DNA of 64,000 nt from Mytilinidion resinicola (lineage: Eukaryota; Ascomycota; Dothideomycetes; Mytilinidiales; Mytilinidiaceae): positions 1,636,785 to 1,700,784 of the forward strand of contig NW_022985438.1 in assembly GCF_010093595.1 (NCBI RefSeq), in the 5' to 3' direction. A model generated the notes under the pieces. The model made no database searches. It was not told the DNA's origin and was given only the letters and a program-made list of their open reading frames with translations. Position 1 is the stretch's first letter. Each line of letters starts with the position of its first letter. Positions 1 to 9,776 of this stretch are shown here, piece by piece. A program made the position numbers and the translations under genes.

Positions 1-1315
1 CTGAATTCGTGAGCTTCAGCGCTGCCCTGGTTGATAATGCAACTCTTTATGGGCGCGGATGTGGAGGGCTAGAGGCGGACACTGCAAGTGAGTTTGCAGT
101 CGCATGATCCACTAAGTAGATGCTAAAATTGAAAAGATAATTGTACAGATCTGAAACAGAACAATCATCAATAAGAATGCGTGATGATAATACTTGCGAA
201 GTCATCGCCAATGAATGTGAGGGACGGGTCGATGTAGCCAATGCACGTTTCTCGTTTCCCACTAGCAACATCGGCAACAGCATTGCAGAGATAATCGAAT
301 TTTCCGGCTTGCAGATTTCTTCAAGCTGCGTCCCGGTTACCGGCGCGCTTAACAATCCCAGTCGCCACCTTTGCAGGTTACCTACCGCCATCCCACATTG
401 TCGATGGCCCTGCACATTAGCAGCTACTAGAGCGCACATATTAACCGAAGAGGCGCTCAGCCCAAGTTTTTCCGGTGTCTTGTACAACAATTGTTTGTTG
501 GCAACCCATCGTAGAGGCGTCATATCCGTGTATGCAGGTAGCGGTCCGTTGGAAAGTGAGAGCTCACCTTGTCGCCATCAGAGTCATGGCCATCCCCGTT
601 TCGCAGCTCGTTGTACAACATGAGGTTGTTGGGCCCATCAGATACAGAATTGTCACCTCGGGCTGCTTCTCCGTAGCGAGCTGCGTGAGAGAGGTGATGC
701 AAAGTCAATAGAGGTTATGTAGAGCCATGGGCAGCACGATGCGATTGGAAGCAAAGTGGGCACAAAGGTTCCATCTGGTCCCACTAGCCATCTTCTCCCC
801 TTGGTGACGCTGTTCGCCCTGAGCATGCTCAGACTGGTGGTTGAGGGAGTAAATGTGACGAGTCTGAGCTCTCCAAAGAAAACGATTGGCTTCGACAACA
901 CTGTGGAGACTTGGAGAATACGTACCAACATGGTGTCGGTAGCACTTTGCAGTGTGCCAAATTCGTGGGAGTCTGGGGCAAATGGTTATAAAGGAAGGTG
1001 GCTTGTGCCAACCATCGCAGCTTTCGTCTCCAGCTTTTCTTTCCAAATCCTGTCCATACTCACTTGTAGGCATTGTCATCTGCAAGCGAGCTATTTCCTG
1101 GTCGCATCTTTCTAGCAAACTTTGGAAAACTCGTCCGAATAGGAACGACCGCACTGCTCGTGGCAACCGCTCGTTCACTTCTCATCCGCCACTATCATTC
1201 CTCTCCGGTATTTCGAGCGACAAGAACTTCAAAGGTTTGATTTCTGTCATGTCGTCTGTTTCTTGCAGTCGAGGCTGACGTTCTGCTAGCCCTTTCCCTA
1301 CGGCACACATCTTCA
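1..1315. other. No assignable gene
   Basis: Open frames of 78-160 codons occur on both strands, the longest being 141-623 (+), 47-523 (-) and 705-1178 (-). They overlap each other, and none shows a family motif or a convincing start context. The minus-strand frame at 47-523 might be a fragment of a decayed gene, with a possible GTGAGC donor near 570 joining it to the short frame upstream, but I could not build a consistent model. Confidence 0.3.
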
Positions 1316-1552
1316 ATGTGCCAGTATGAGTCTATCTACTTCTCTTGCGGCCACAGCAGGCCTCGTCTGATCAAGCACTGCCACTTTGCACGCAACGACC
1401 CGAATCACCAATGCTTCGGAGCGTGGAGCATTAAGCGCGAATGGACCAATCCCCACGAGAACTGCGACATCTGTGTGAGGAGGGGTATGCCACAGTACGT
1501 CGCTACCGGTGTGCAGAAAGGCTATGATCCCAACTTCGCACCGAGCAGATAG
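1316..1552 (+). CDS. Small Cys/His-rich orphan protein (78 aa)
   Basis: An uninterrupted 78-codon frame from ATG at 1316 to TAG. The product is compact and basic, with six cysteines (about residues 2, 11, 22, 33, 49 and 52) and several histidines. These include CGHSRPR near the N-terminus and CDICVRRG near residues 49-56, a spacing that could bind zinc. The amino-acid composition (few repeats, many Trp/Phe/Tyr/His) looks like a real folded protein and unlike the surrounding chance frames. It resembles small unnamed proteins I associate with Dothideomycetes, but I know no function. It could be a C2-type zinc protein or a cytosolic cysteine-rich protein. No signal peptide is visible, which argues against a secreted effector. 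The start is the first ATG of the frame. Confidence 0.6.
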   Translation: MCQYESIYFSCGHSRPRLIKHCHFARNDPNHQCFGAWSIKREWTNPHENCDICVRRGMPQYVATGVQKGYDPNFAPSR

Positions 1553-2459
1553 GAGAGTGGGCAAGGCAAGAAAAGCTTGGGACGATAGTTACCAAGGCTA
1601 GCCAATGAGAGAAGGACAGTAGATAAGTGGAGGACTGTATGTCACATATAAGCGTATGGATTTCCAGGCGTTGTGAGTGTTTTGACGGCGGAAAGGATAC
1701 TGTATCACTCATGTTGGATTCTTGGGTAGCGGTGGTTTCCTGGAGGATGGTATGAGTTCATGACGAGCCACCAATTGACTGCGTTATGGGATGGTGACCA
1801 TGTATATGGGGCATCTTGTGCGATTATCAGTCTTGTTTGTAGATAGAATCCGTATTAGGCGGTCTATAACGAATGTTTAGTTCTTGGTTCTGGATATCAT
1901 TTTGCCCGGTGCTGATCTTGGCGACGATGTTGAAAGTTAATTGTATGACGACAATGGTTTGATAGGAAGTTCCTGAGTAAAAGGCGCTACACTTTGGATT
2001 GTTTTTTTAGTTCGCCTCAGATGATGGTGACGCGCCATAGGTAGTCCACCGTAGAAGTCGAAGGTCAGAGGTTTCTAGTGCTACAACCCGCACATCAGGA
2101 TTTTAGATTAGACTTGTCTCGCCGTAGCACCACATACACGTCCTGTGTGAATTGGGGTACGCCAGCGCGACCTTTTCATGACTGTTCCAGTATGCGGAAG
2201 GAGAGTGACCCCAGTGTACCCAGAGTCGCTGGTAGAGAATCAAGTATCCTCAATTGACCCACTCTTCACTACCACCATTACGACGCACACTGTTGGCTGT
2301 TGAGGCTTTACAGGAGCACCCTCCATGCCGTTGTTCATGGCACACGAGATAGATAGGCATGTGGCTCAACTGCTCTAGAGCCTTCCACACGGAATCAATG
2401 AGAAGTTCCCCACATGTACCCCATTGCGACACCAAGTCTTCGATTTGCGGGGAAGAAGA
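1553..2459. other. Intergenic, nothing recognised
   Basis: About 0.9 kb between the Cys-rich orphan and the 3' end of the DAP1-like gene. It is AT-richer than the flanks and has no coding frame with recognisable content. It probably holds the 3' ends of both neighbouring transcripts. Confidence 0.5.
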
Positions 2460-3050
2460 CTAGAGGTTTACACCTCCTTCCGGCTTGAGTTTTCCGACAA
2501 TATTGTACCGTTTGCTAAAGAAGGTGAACCAGTCGGCGAGCACGCCCTTCTCTTTATCATCGAGGTTCTCCCAATCGGCAATGCAGTCTTCGAGTTTCAG
2601 GGACGACTGAGCTAGGGCGCGATTGGGCTCTTTACCGGCGAATACTGAGGTCGAGAAACAGTCAGAGCGGCATAGCAGGCGCAGAATATAGCACGCACCG
2701 TGGTACTGGCCTTTCGCACCATACGCAGCGTTGCCGCTTACGTCAAAGACAGTTCCCTAGACAGCAAAGATGCGTCAGTCACAACGATGCAGATCCTCGC
2801 GAGCCACGACTGGCGGGAGATGCACGCTGTGGTACCTTGATTGCAACCAGGGTGGGAAAGCCGTCGTTGGTGCCTGCATACTATCTGGTTGGTACTGTCC
2901 TACGGACTGAAAATGGTGGAGGATATGCAATGGGCTCTAACCGTCGCATTTGGAGAGGTAGTCCAGCGTTATGGGATCGTCCTTGGGTGGATCCAGAGTA
3001 ACGGGTTCCTTGGGCTCGAAGCGCTTCGGTTCCTCTACATGGCCAGACAT
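2460..3050 (-). CDS. DAP1/MAPR-type cytochrome b5-like heme-binding protein
   Basis: Small membrane-associated progesterone receptor (MAPR) family protein. In fungi this is the Dap1 type, a heme-binding partner of sterol-biosynthetic cytochromes P450 such as Erg11. Exon 1 (3050 to about 2943) encodes MSGHVEEPKRF followed by a stretch with LDPPKDDPITLDYLSKCDG. Splicing through GTTAGA and later GT donors joins a short exon with DGFPTLVAIK, an exon reading GTVFDVSGNAAYGAKGQYH, and a last exon from about 2637 starting VFAGKEPNRALAQSSL and ending KPEGGVNL at TAG 2460-2462. The GTVFDVS-Y-YGxxGxYxxFAG core, with its heme-contacting tyrosines, is the family signature. Length (about 125 aa) fits the soluble Dap1 form, and no transmembrane helix is seen. 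The frame stays open upstream of 3050, but that part is not family-like, so ATG 3050 is chosen. Confidence 0.85.
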
Positions 3051-3618
3051 TGTCCGTCGGGCAGACGGATGATATGTAAATGGCAAATGGTGTCGTCGAG
3101 AGGTAGCAAGTGGTTTGCATCCACGACAGCAAAGGATGGAGGTGCTGATGGCGGGATGATGTCGAGAGAGCGCGCCGACAAGCGGGGCGCGGAGGTGGTG
3201 GACTTTCCGCCGTAGCCCGAGGTCGCAAGCACGACAACTGCTACAACGCAGCTCGACATCGATACGAGTCGATGTGATGCCCCGCAGCTGAGGACCTGAT
3301 CTAGCCTGTCTTATTGCAGCTTTAGAACAACGTCGGGAGGGCGTTTGGCGCACGGAGACTGCCTGCCAATGGCAGAGCCTCAGCTTCACTACCATAACCG
3401 CACTGGCGCATATATCGAGCAGTCTTACGATCCGCAACTATTATTCCGCATGTGCTATAGACGTTCCTTCTGATGCCCCGGAGGCCGACCTCTACAGCCA
3501 TCCAATTTGGCGTCGGATGAAAAGAATGTCCGAACGGCAAATACGACCGGTCTGCAGCGCCATGCCTAATGGTAGTGCCAGCCACTCGACATTCGACGAC
3601 GCCCTCCAGACCACCATC
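3051..3618. other. Intergenic between two minus-strand genes
   Basis: This is the promoter side of the DAP1-like gene and the 3' flank of the agmatinase. Overlapping open frames on both strands lack family features. Nothing else is recognised. Confidence 0.45.
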
Positions 3619-5761
3619 CTACGATTTGACGGGCCTCTGCACCATCAGGTCCAGCAAGGACTGGACGACCTCTGCAGCCGCCAGGACTGTTGTCTCACCG
3701 GCGTTGTCGTAGACTGGACTAACCTCGACTACGAATGCAACGTCATGTTAGTCCACATTCGGCGTACTTACATGCGCGCAGGAGACTCTGGAAAGCTTAC
3801 CAACATCCGCCCCGATGACATCTATACCGTCCAGTCCATTAAGTATGGTCAACAGTTCTCTCGTGCTCCATCCCCCTACTTCGGCTGTCCCCGTGGCTAT
3901 TGGAGATGACGAGGTCAGTGAATCGTCTGTATGGGAGTAGGGATTCGAGTATCCGTCGACGATCACGCATCAATAGCTCCGCTCGAAGCCAATGTACAAT
4001 AACGCTTCCTGTAGATCGCCATAATCAAAACTAATAAAAGCTCACTTGCTTACCTGGTGCGAATGCTGGGTCTAAAACGTCAATGTCAACGCTAATATAG
4101 ACTTTTGAGCCGGCTACCCGTTCCTTGAGCTTCTTAATGATACCTTCAGTGCCAATCCGGTCAATATCCCTAGCTTTGATCATTTCGAACCCGCATCGAA
4201 TGTCATTTCTTACGTCGCCTTTGCGACGCATGACTGGTGCTCGTATGCCTGCGTGGATGGATGTGTTTCTGATAAGACCCTCCTCGTGTGCAATGTGTAG
4301 GAACGTGCCGTGGTTGACTCCCCTGTGAGTACGATTCGTCAGCTGCTGGACTGGTCGGTGGCATTTCCACAATTCGACTCTAGCTTCGGCTCTACCGACT
4401 CACGCATAGTGGGATACGCCGCCGCCTGGACTCGACACTTTAGTATTCAGTGATTAGGTTGTCGGGAACGACATACCTAACACTTCTGGGTCCCAGGTAT
4501 CTGAGCACATTCTGTTAGCTTTCTGGATGCAAAGATGATCGTGCGCCATAGGGGTGGTATCGGATCATCTCACCAATATGGCTGTCGAAATGTATAACGC
4601 TCACGCTACCCCAATGCTTGCTCGTGGACCTTAATGCTGAAAGAGTTGTCGTATGGTCGCCGCCCAGAGTAATGATCCTCGGTGCAGTATACTCCCTCGA
4701 TTTCGTCTCTCGCCTGGAAATGATCTATGACCTCAGTCAACTTTCTATATATTGTGAAAGGAAGAACAATGCTGCAACTCATTCTTTTCCTTTGCATCAT
4801 GAAAATGTGGAATCCTGACCTTATGTGCTTGATCTAACTGTTTCAGTGCAACGGTGTTGTCCTTCAAGGCTAAATGTCAGTCTAGAGCGTTGAGTCGAGA
4901 CCACTGCTTCGAGCGAGCCCAACGCACGACTTGACGCGACTCACCAAAACTGTAAGAGGAACATCGCCGCAGTCCACAATCGTTGCCCAATCAAGGTACG
5001 GGTTTCTCCCTAGAATGCGTTCTTTCAGCAAGCTCTTCCAAGGTTTCTATCGTCATGATGCGCATGCAGCACTATTCAGCTAGTGAAGTACCCACAGCGA
5101 CGCCATGTTGCGATCCGCGCAGAAGCGATGCCTGAGCCCCCCGAACACACGAAACATTCTGCAGACGAGAGTTTTGAGATGCTGTCGTGGGAACGCTGCT
5201 TCGCACCACATCCTGTAGTGCGCTGGCGCAACATGCCAACAACCCAGGAGCCAGGTCGACTCGAGCCACAACATTGGATGCAGAGGCAAGATGAAGCTAG
5301 TAACTCAACGTACCTGTGTAGATGTCCCACGCAGCTTCTGGCTCGATTCTTCGTGAACCCTGTCGTATTCCTCCAGGACCATAACGAGCACCGGGTCTAC
5401 TCGTGACTGCCTGATCATTCCATCAGTACAACAAGAACCAAGTTCTCAGCGTCTTCCAAAGAGCCCAGTCTTCGTAATTCGAACGTGTGTAAGCACGTAC
5501 AGTATCAAATGGTGCACCGATGATTGCGATATCATACGTCTCAACCTCTATCCCTTCCGCAGCTAAACAATGCACGTGTGGCAAATTGGCAAAAGTGGTA
5601 AGTCCTACAAACGCGCTTCCAGTGCTAACATCTATAACTCCAAGAGAGCCCACCGGGAATTGCAGATTCTCTGGCTGATATCCTGAGGCCGCTGGAAAAG
5701 TGATTTCGCGAGCCTCAGAGAGCGTTCCAATCACGGCAAGAGTGAAGAAGAGGAAATGCAT
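3619..5761 (-). CDS. Agmatinase / ureohydrolase family, with signal peptide
   Basis: Mn-dependent ureohydrolase predicted to split agmatine into putrescine and urea. Exon 1 (5761 to about 5516) starts MHFLFFTLAVIGTLSEA, a signal peptide, and ends IIGAPFDT. Exon 2 (about 5410-5312) carries SRPGARYGPGGIRQGSRRI and ends DIYTG. After a long ~250-nt intron come RNPYLDWATIVDCGDVPL, an ALKQLD exon, PRIITLGGDHTTTLSALRS with FDSHI, DTWDPEVLG, GVNHGTF and SVDIDVLDPAFAPG. The last parts are GTAEVGGWSTRELL and VEVSPVYDNAGET, ending RPVKS at TAG 3619-3621. All metal ligands are present: GGDH, DSHIDT and the paired aspartates of SVDIDVLDP. About eight introns. The signal peptide suggests a secreted or vacuolar enzyme. 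No frameshift was needed. Substrate choice (agmatine or another guanidino compound) is inferred. Confidence 0.9.
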
Positions 5762-6187
5762 TTTTATGAGACGAAAGGCGTGAGCTTGGTGATTTGATGG
5801 GAAACTCTGAGTGTTTGTGGACGTGAGTTAAGATAGATAGATGAAGGTCAAGAGGTTTACTTAACGTCGGATGCCATGGACAGCCTAACTCGAAATAGTA
5901 GGTTTACCCGTGGCCATCCACTTCCCGACCTTCCGCACGCCAACACGTTCGATCCGTCAGCCAATCGGTGAATTTCGTGAGTATCATGTTAAAAGAAGGC
6001 TGAGAATGCGAATAGGTGTACATTGATGAAATCTATTGCAACGAGAGAACCGCCGCCGTAGCACCACGGACGATGTGAATAGCATATATTCAATGCAATC
6101 TTAAAATCTCCATAGCCTTCGTAATCTCAATTGAATCCTCCAAGAGGCATCCCTACCTTGGTATCCGCGCCGGCTAAAACGAACAGC
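5762..6187. other. Agmatinase promoter / CUE gene 3' flank
   Basis: About 0.4 kb upstream of the agmatinase start and downstream of the CUE-domain gene. No coding frame is recognised. Confidence 0.45.
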
Positions 6188-7749
6188 CTATTTGGCATTC
6201 TTCAAAATCTCCTCTGCTGTCTGATCTCTCGTTCCCAAACTTCCACTTCGCTCCGCAGGCTTTAGTTCCTTTCCGGACTCTCCTCCCTTCTCAACCTCAC
6301 TCTCGCTCGCCAACTTCTTTAGCCGCTCAGTGTCCTCTGCCTTGATGTCCTTCGCTTTCGCTTCATCCTCGTCGCTGTCTCCGAGGCTGAAAGGGTCATG
6401 GTCTTCCGGCTCTGGATGAGGTGCCACTGAGGTGAGTGGCTGCCACTTCTTCCCCTTGTTGCCTGAGTTGGACGTCGTTTGACGTTCGCGCGCCTCGACC
6501 TCATCCACAGGGCCGGTCTGAGGCGGCGCGACTGGGGTTGGCTTGAACAGGTCAGGATTTGCGAGAGGCCGTTGTGAGCGAGAATGTTGGGCTGGTGCTA
6601 CGACCGTTAGACAATGTTGAAGAAGCACAAAAGGGTACTGTCGAGAGGTCTGTTCTAGGGACCTAGCAGCATACCTTCTTCGTCCCGCAATTCTAGAGCC
6701 TCAAAATCGTCACCCAATACCCGGTTGTCAGCATCATAGCGCTCGCGATCGCCACTCCGACGCGCTTCTGAGCTCTTTCGGATACCGTATAACTGTTCTG
6801 ATTGTGAAGGGCCATAGTTCTGGCGTTGATTTTGCGAGCCGCCAGGTTGGACGATATCGGATTCTTCGTCGTCGCCGTCTAGCTTTTTGCGGAAAGTTGT
6901 GATCCATTTGTTGACGGTTGTTTGAGTCTCCAAAAAACCCTTGCGCATGTTCTCCTTGATCACTGGTAAATCGTCTGCAATATCTTCCTAGTTAGCAGGA
7001 TAATGATACAAAGGAGCCATGAGGTGTCCCACCATCGAAGAAACTATGCTCCCGATCATCGTAGAGCTCGTTTGGCTTAAGTCCGGGCTCCTGACGCCGT
7101 TGAGGCAACGGAGGGTCGCCACGCTCTCTTGATCCGTAGCCTGGAGCGCCGCTCTGGTAATGTTGCGCAAGTTGTCGTGCGTATTGTTCGTCGGCCTCTA
7201 GCTGGCTTTGCGGTTGTCGAGGGCGAGGGGGTTGGGGAGGGGGGGTCTCTTCTGCTCTGAAGTCCGGATCTGACATGCCTAGACTGTGTTAGCTGCGAAA
7301 ACTGTAAAGGCCTTGGTGTATGCATACTCAGCAAAGCATTGAATGCCGGTTCTACCTTGCCCCCGCTTGCGACCAACACAGCTTTGACGACCTTAGCATC
7401 GACGCTTGGGAAGGCTTCGATCAGAGTGTTTTCAGCTTGTGCCTGTGGGCTCATCGGGCGAGGGGGCTTTGCGGGTGGCGCCTCTTCATCTTGGAAGCTC
7501 ACCCTTGGCTTGGGTGATTTGGCGGGAGGCGGTGGCGCCATGAGATTCTCCGTTGGGGTAGAGGCACCGTCTTTATCGTCGTCGTCGAAATCCAGCGGTC
7601 GAGCTGTCGTGGGCGACTCAGCACCAGGAGGTGCTCCACCCTTCACCTGCAGTGTCTGAAGCCGCAAGTCAGTCATGCGATAGCTCCCTCATCTGGTTGT
7701 CTAGTAGCAAGGAGGGGCACAGTACCTTGTCAGTTGGCTTGTCTGCCAT
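6188..7749 (-). CDS. CUE-domain ubiquitin-binding protein (Cue5-like)
   Basis: Fungal homologue of yeast Cue5, a ubiquitin adaptor in selective autophagy of aggregated proteins. Exon 1 reads MADKPTDK (ATG at 7749), then a GTACTG donor. Exon 2 carries a Pro/Asp-rich linker and the CUE core NTLIEAFPSVDAKVVKAVL followed by GGKVEPAFNALL. A GTATGC donor in the Leu-Leu-Ser codon joins SMSDPDF, completing the CUE domain (FP motif near its start, di-leucine near its end). Further exons give EADEQYARQLAQHYQ, an exon with VIKENMRKGFLETQTTVNKW, which may be a short coiled segment, and an acidic, Ser-rich C-terminus with DHDPFSLGDSDEDEAKAKD ending EEILKNAK at TAG 6188-6190. The tail is disordered and could hold Atg8-interacting motifs, though I see no certain one. 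The family is clear; the autophagy role is inferred from the yeast homologue. Confidence 0.85.
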
Positions 7750-9776
7750 GATCGATGGTGGTAGGAGATGGAGAAGGGCGTCGTCGTTGGAAGGATTCGG
7801 AAATGAAGGATTATAGATAGGTGTTTTCAGAGCTGCCTGTTGACATACGCGGCATTCCCTCGTGCTGTGGCTTCGTGCATGTGGTTTCACTGCCCAGAAG
7901 TGGGTCCACGGGCCCGATGACGCACGCTAGTACGAGGTGGGCTGAGAACCGACTAACCTGCTACAGTAAGCGCCTGTATAATATAGCTCTTGTCTATTAG
8001 ACTTTCATATTCCAATCATGTTCCTTATGTTGAGACGAGAAACATATCTTACCAAGAGTTCTAGCATTGAGCTGAGAGGTCTCCTATTAGTAGGCTATGG
8101 TCGAATCCTTTGCCATTGCATCCAGTCGCAGCGAAGATAGCAAAATCGAAACGCTATTGTCAATGAAGTACTCATCGTTATCTACAAAAAAAGGTACTGT
8201 ACCAGAGAGTAACGTCCAGGTCTGAAAGGTATTTCGTCAACAACCATCATCTTGTTTTCTGACTAACGCGCTTTCCTATCGAAGCATTTACTCTAGAGCC
8301 TCTTGTAGCGGCTCCTCTCCTCCCTTTATTCTCCAGTGAATAATCGCAGACAAACGCTCATCAAAACCTCTCGACGACGAGGCCTACTCCTCCACAGAAG
8401 CCTCCGCCAGCTGCTATTCACTAATATTCCAAGGACCCGACCAAGCAATGATCCTCAGCTGTTTCGCTACGGAAAAAGTAGCAATTGAGCTTCGATTGCT
8501 ACCATCTTGCAAGACCGCCAAGGAGGAAAATACGACTTGGGTTTTAGCACCAGTTCGAGGGCCGGAAAGCTATGGTCGGTAGATCTATAATAATCAGTTT
8601 GAGAAGTAAGTAACCTTACTCCATTTCGTTCATCACTTTTGCTGCTAGGAGCAGACTGGAGTAGTGTGTAAAAACTGGCAGCCATAACAGGTTGCGTGAT
8701 AACGAGACTTTAAAAGAGATTGGGGAGGTGGTCACGACTTGGGGAAGACGTTGAAGACAATACGGTATTTGTTTACGGGCTTGATGCGGAAAGGACTAAA
8801 TAAAATCCGGTTATAACGTTTACGTAATATAACGTTCTCCGTCGTTCCAACGTTCAACTTCACAAAAGCTTTGTTAGTATGGCATAGCGTGCAAGTTAGA
8901 TATATCGGTACTTTTACTGCTCTGTTCTAGATAGGCGTTGGATGTGAAGCTTTTAAGGGGCTAGAAATAAGCATTAGGGGCTCGAACGGGGGTGCCTCGG
9001 AGCTGCAGGCGCGAATATTTCCCCCACAATACTCAAAGCCGATCTGGTATCTTGTGTATACAAGATTCGGCATTAGAGATATCTTCCTACCAAGGGAAGC
9101 AAATTTAATACATATCCATTGATTGAACGTGTTAGCATTCACACACGTGACATATTGACATAGAGTTTAGACACTGTATAACTCCAGAGTGTTGCAAATC
9201 GAGACGAAAGGTAAAGCTAGATGCTACTGTACACGTGCCTGCTATCACTTGAATGGCTCGAAAAGATCACGTCGAGCATGTTGCGGAACCTTGGAGCCGA
9301 CAGAACAGACTATGACTTCGCTGTGACGGCGCAGATCCAGGAGTGGTATGCTGTGAGAATTGAGCTGCTTCCCGCACGAATTCCTTCGGTGTAAAGATAG
9401 ACCCTAAAAGGCAACATGGTATGTTGTTTTCGCCGCCTCGCAGACGTGGATGTCAGTGACGAAGACAGACGCGAGAGGTTTCGGTCTGTCGGGCAGGATG
9501 TTGTGCAAGATCGCATATCCAGTAGGAAAAGATATCTCGTGAGGAGAGCAGCAGCCTCCACTGCCGACAGGACGGGCCCGTCGCCGGAGAGCGCGGAGAG
9601 TTTGTAGTGCCAGGCACAAGGGCCGCGCTGCGCAAGCGCCGCAAGCAAGCAGGGGTCGCCTTTCTGCAGCACAGGTTTGAATCATCGTCGGTGCCCTGCG
9701 AGTGCCACGCGCAGCTCTTCTTCTCCTCCCGCCATGACCGCCCTGGCCTCTCTATAGCCCGGCCTTGCGCGCCCCG
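7750..9776. other. Long intergenic region
   Basis: About 2 kb between the divergently oriented CUE-domain and PAG1 genes. The part from roughly 7.9 to 9.3 kb is AT-richer, with many stop codons. The part from 9.3 to 9.8 kb is GC-rich and is probably the PAG1 promoter and 5' UTR. The open frames at 9310-9911 lie on both strands and lack family features. Confidence 0.45.

Noticed and set aside
47..523. 158-codon minus-strand frame at the left edge
   Set aside because: It overlaps a 160-codon frame on the other strand, has no family motif, and could not be joined into a consistent gene model.
705..1178. 157-codon minus-strand frame
   Set aside because: Composition is not protein-like, it is overlapped by plus-strand frames of similar length, and it has no motif.
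5083..5406. 107-codon plus-strand frame over the agmatinase
   Set aside because: It is antisense to an exon and the long intron of a clearly assigned gene.
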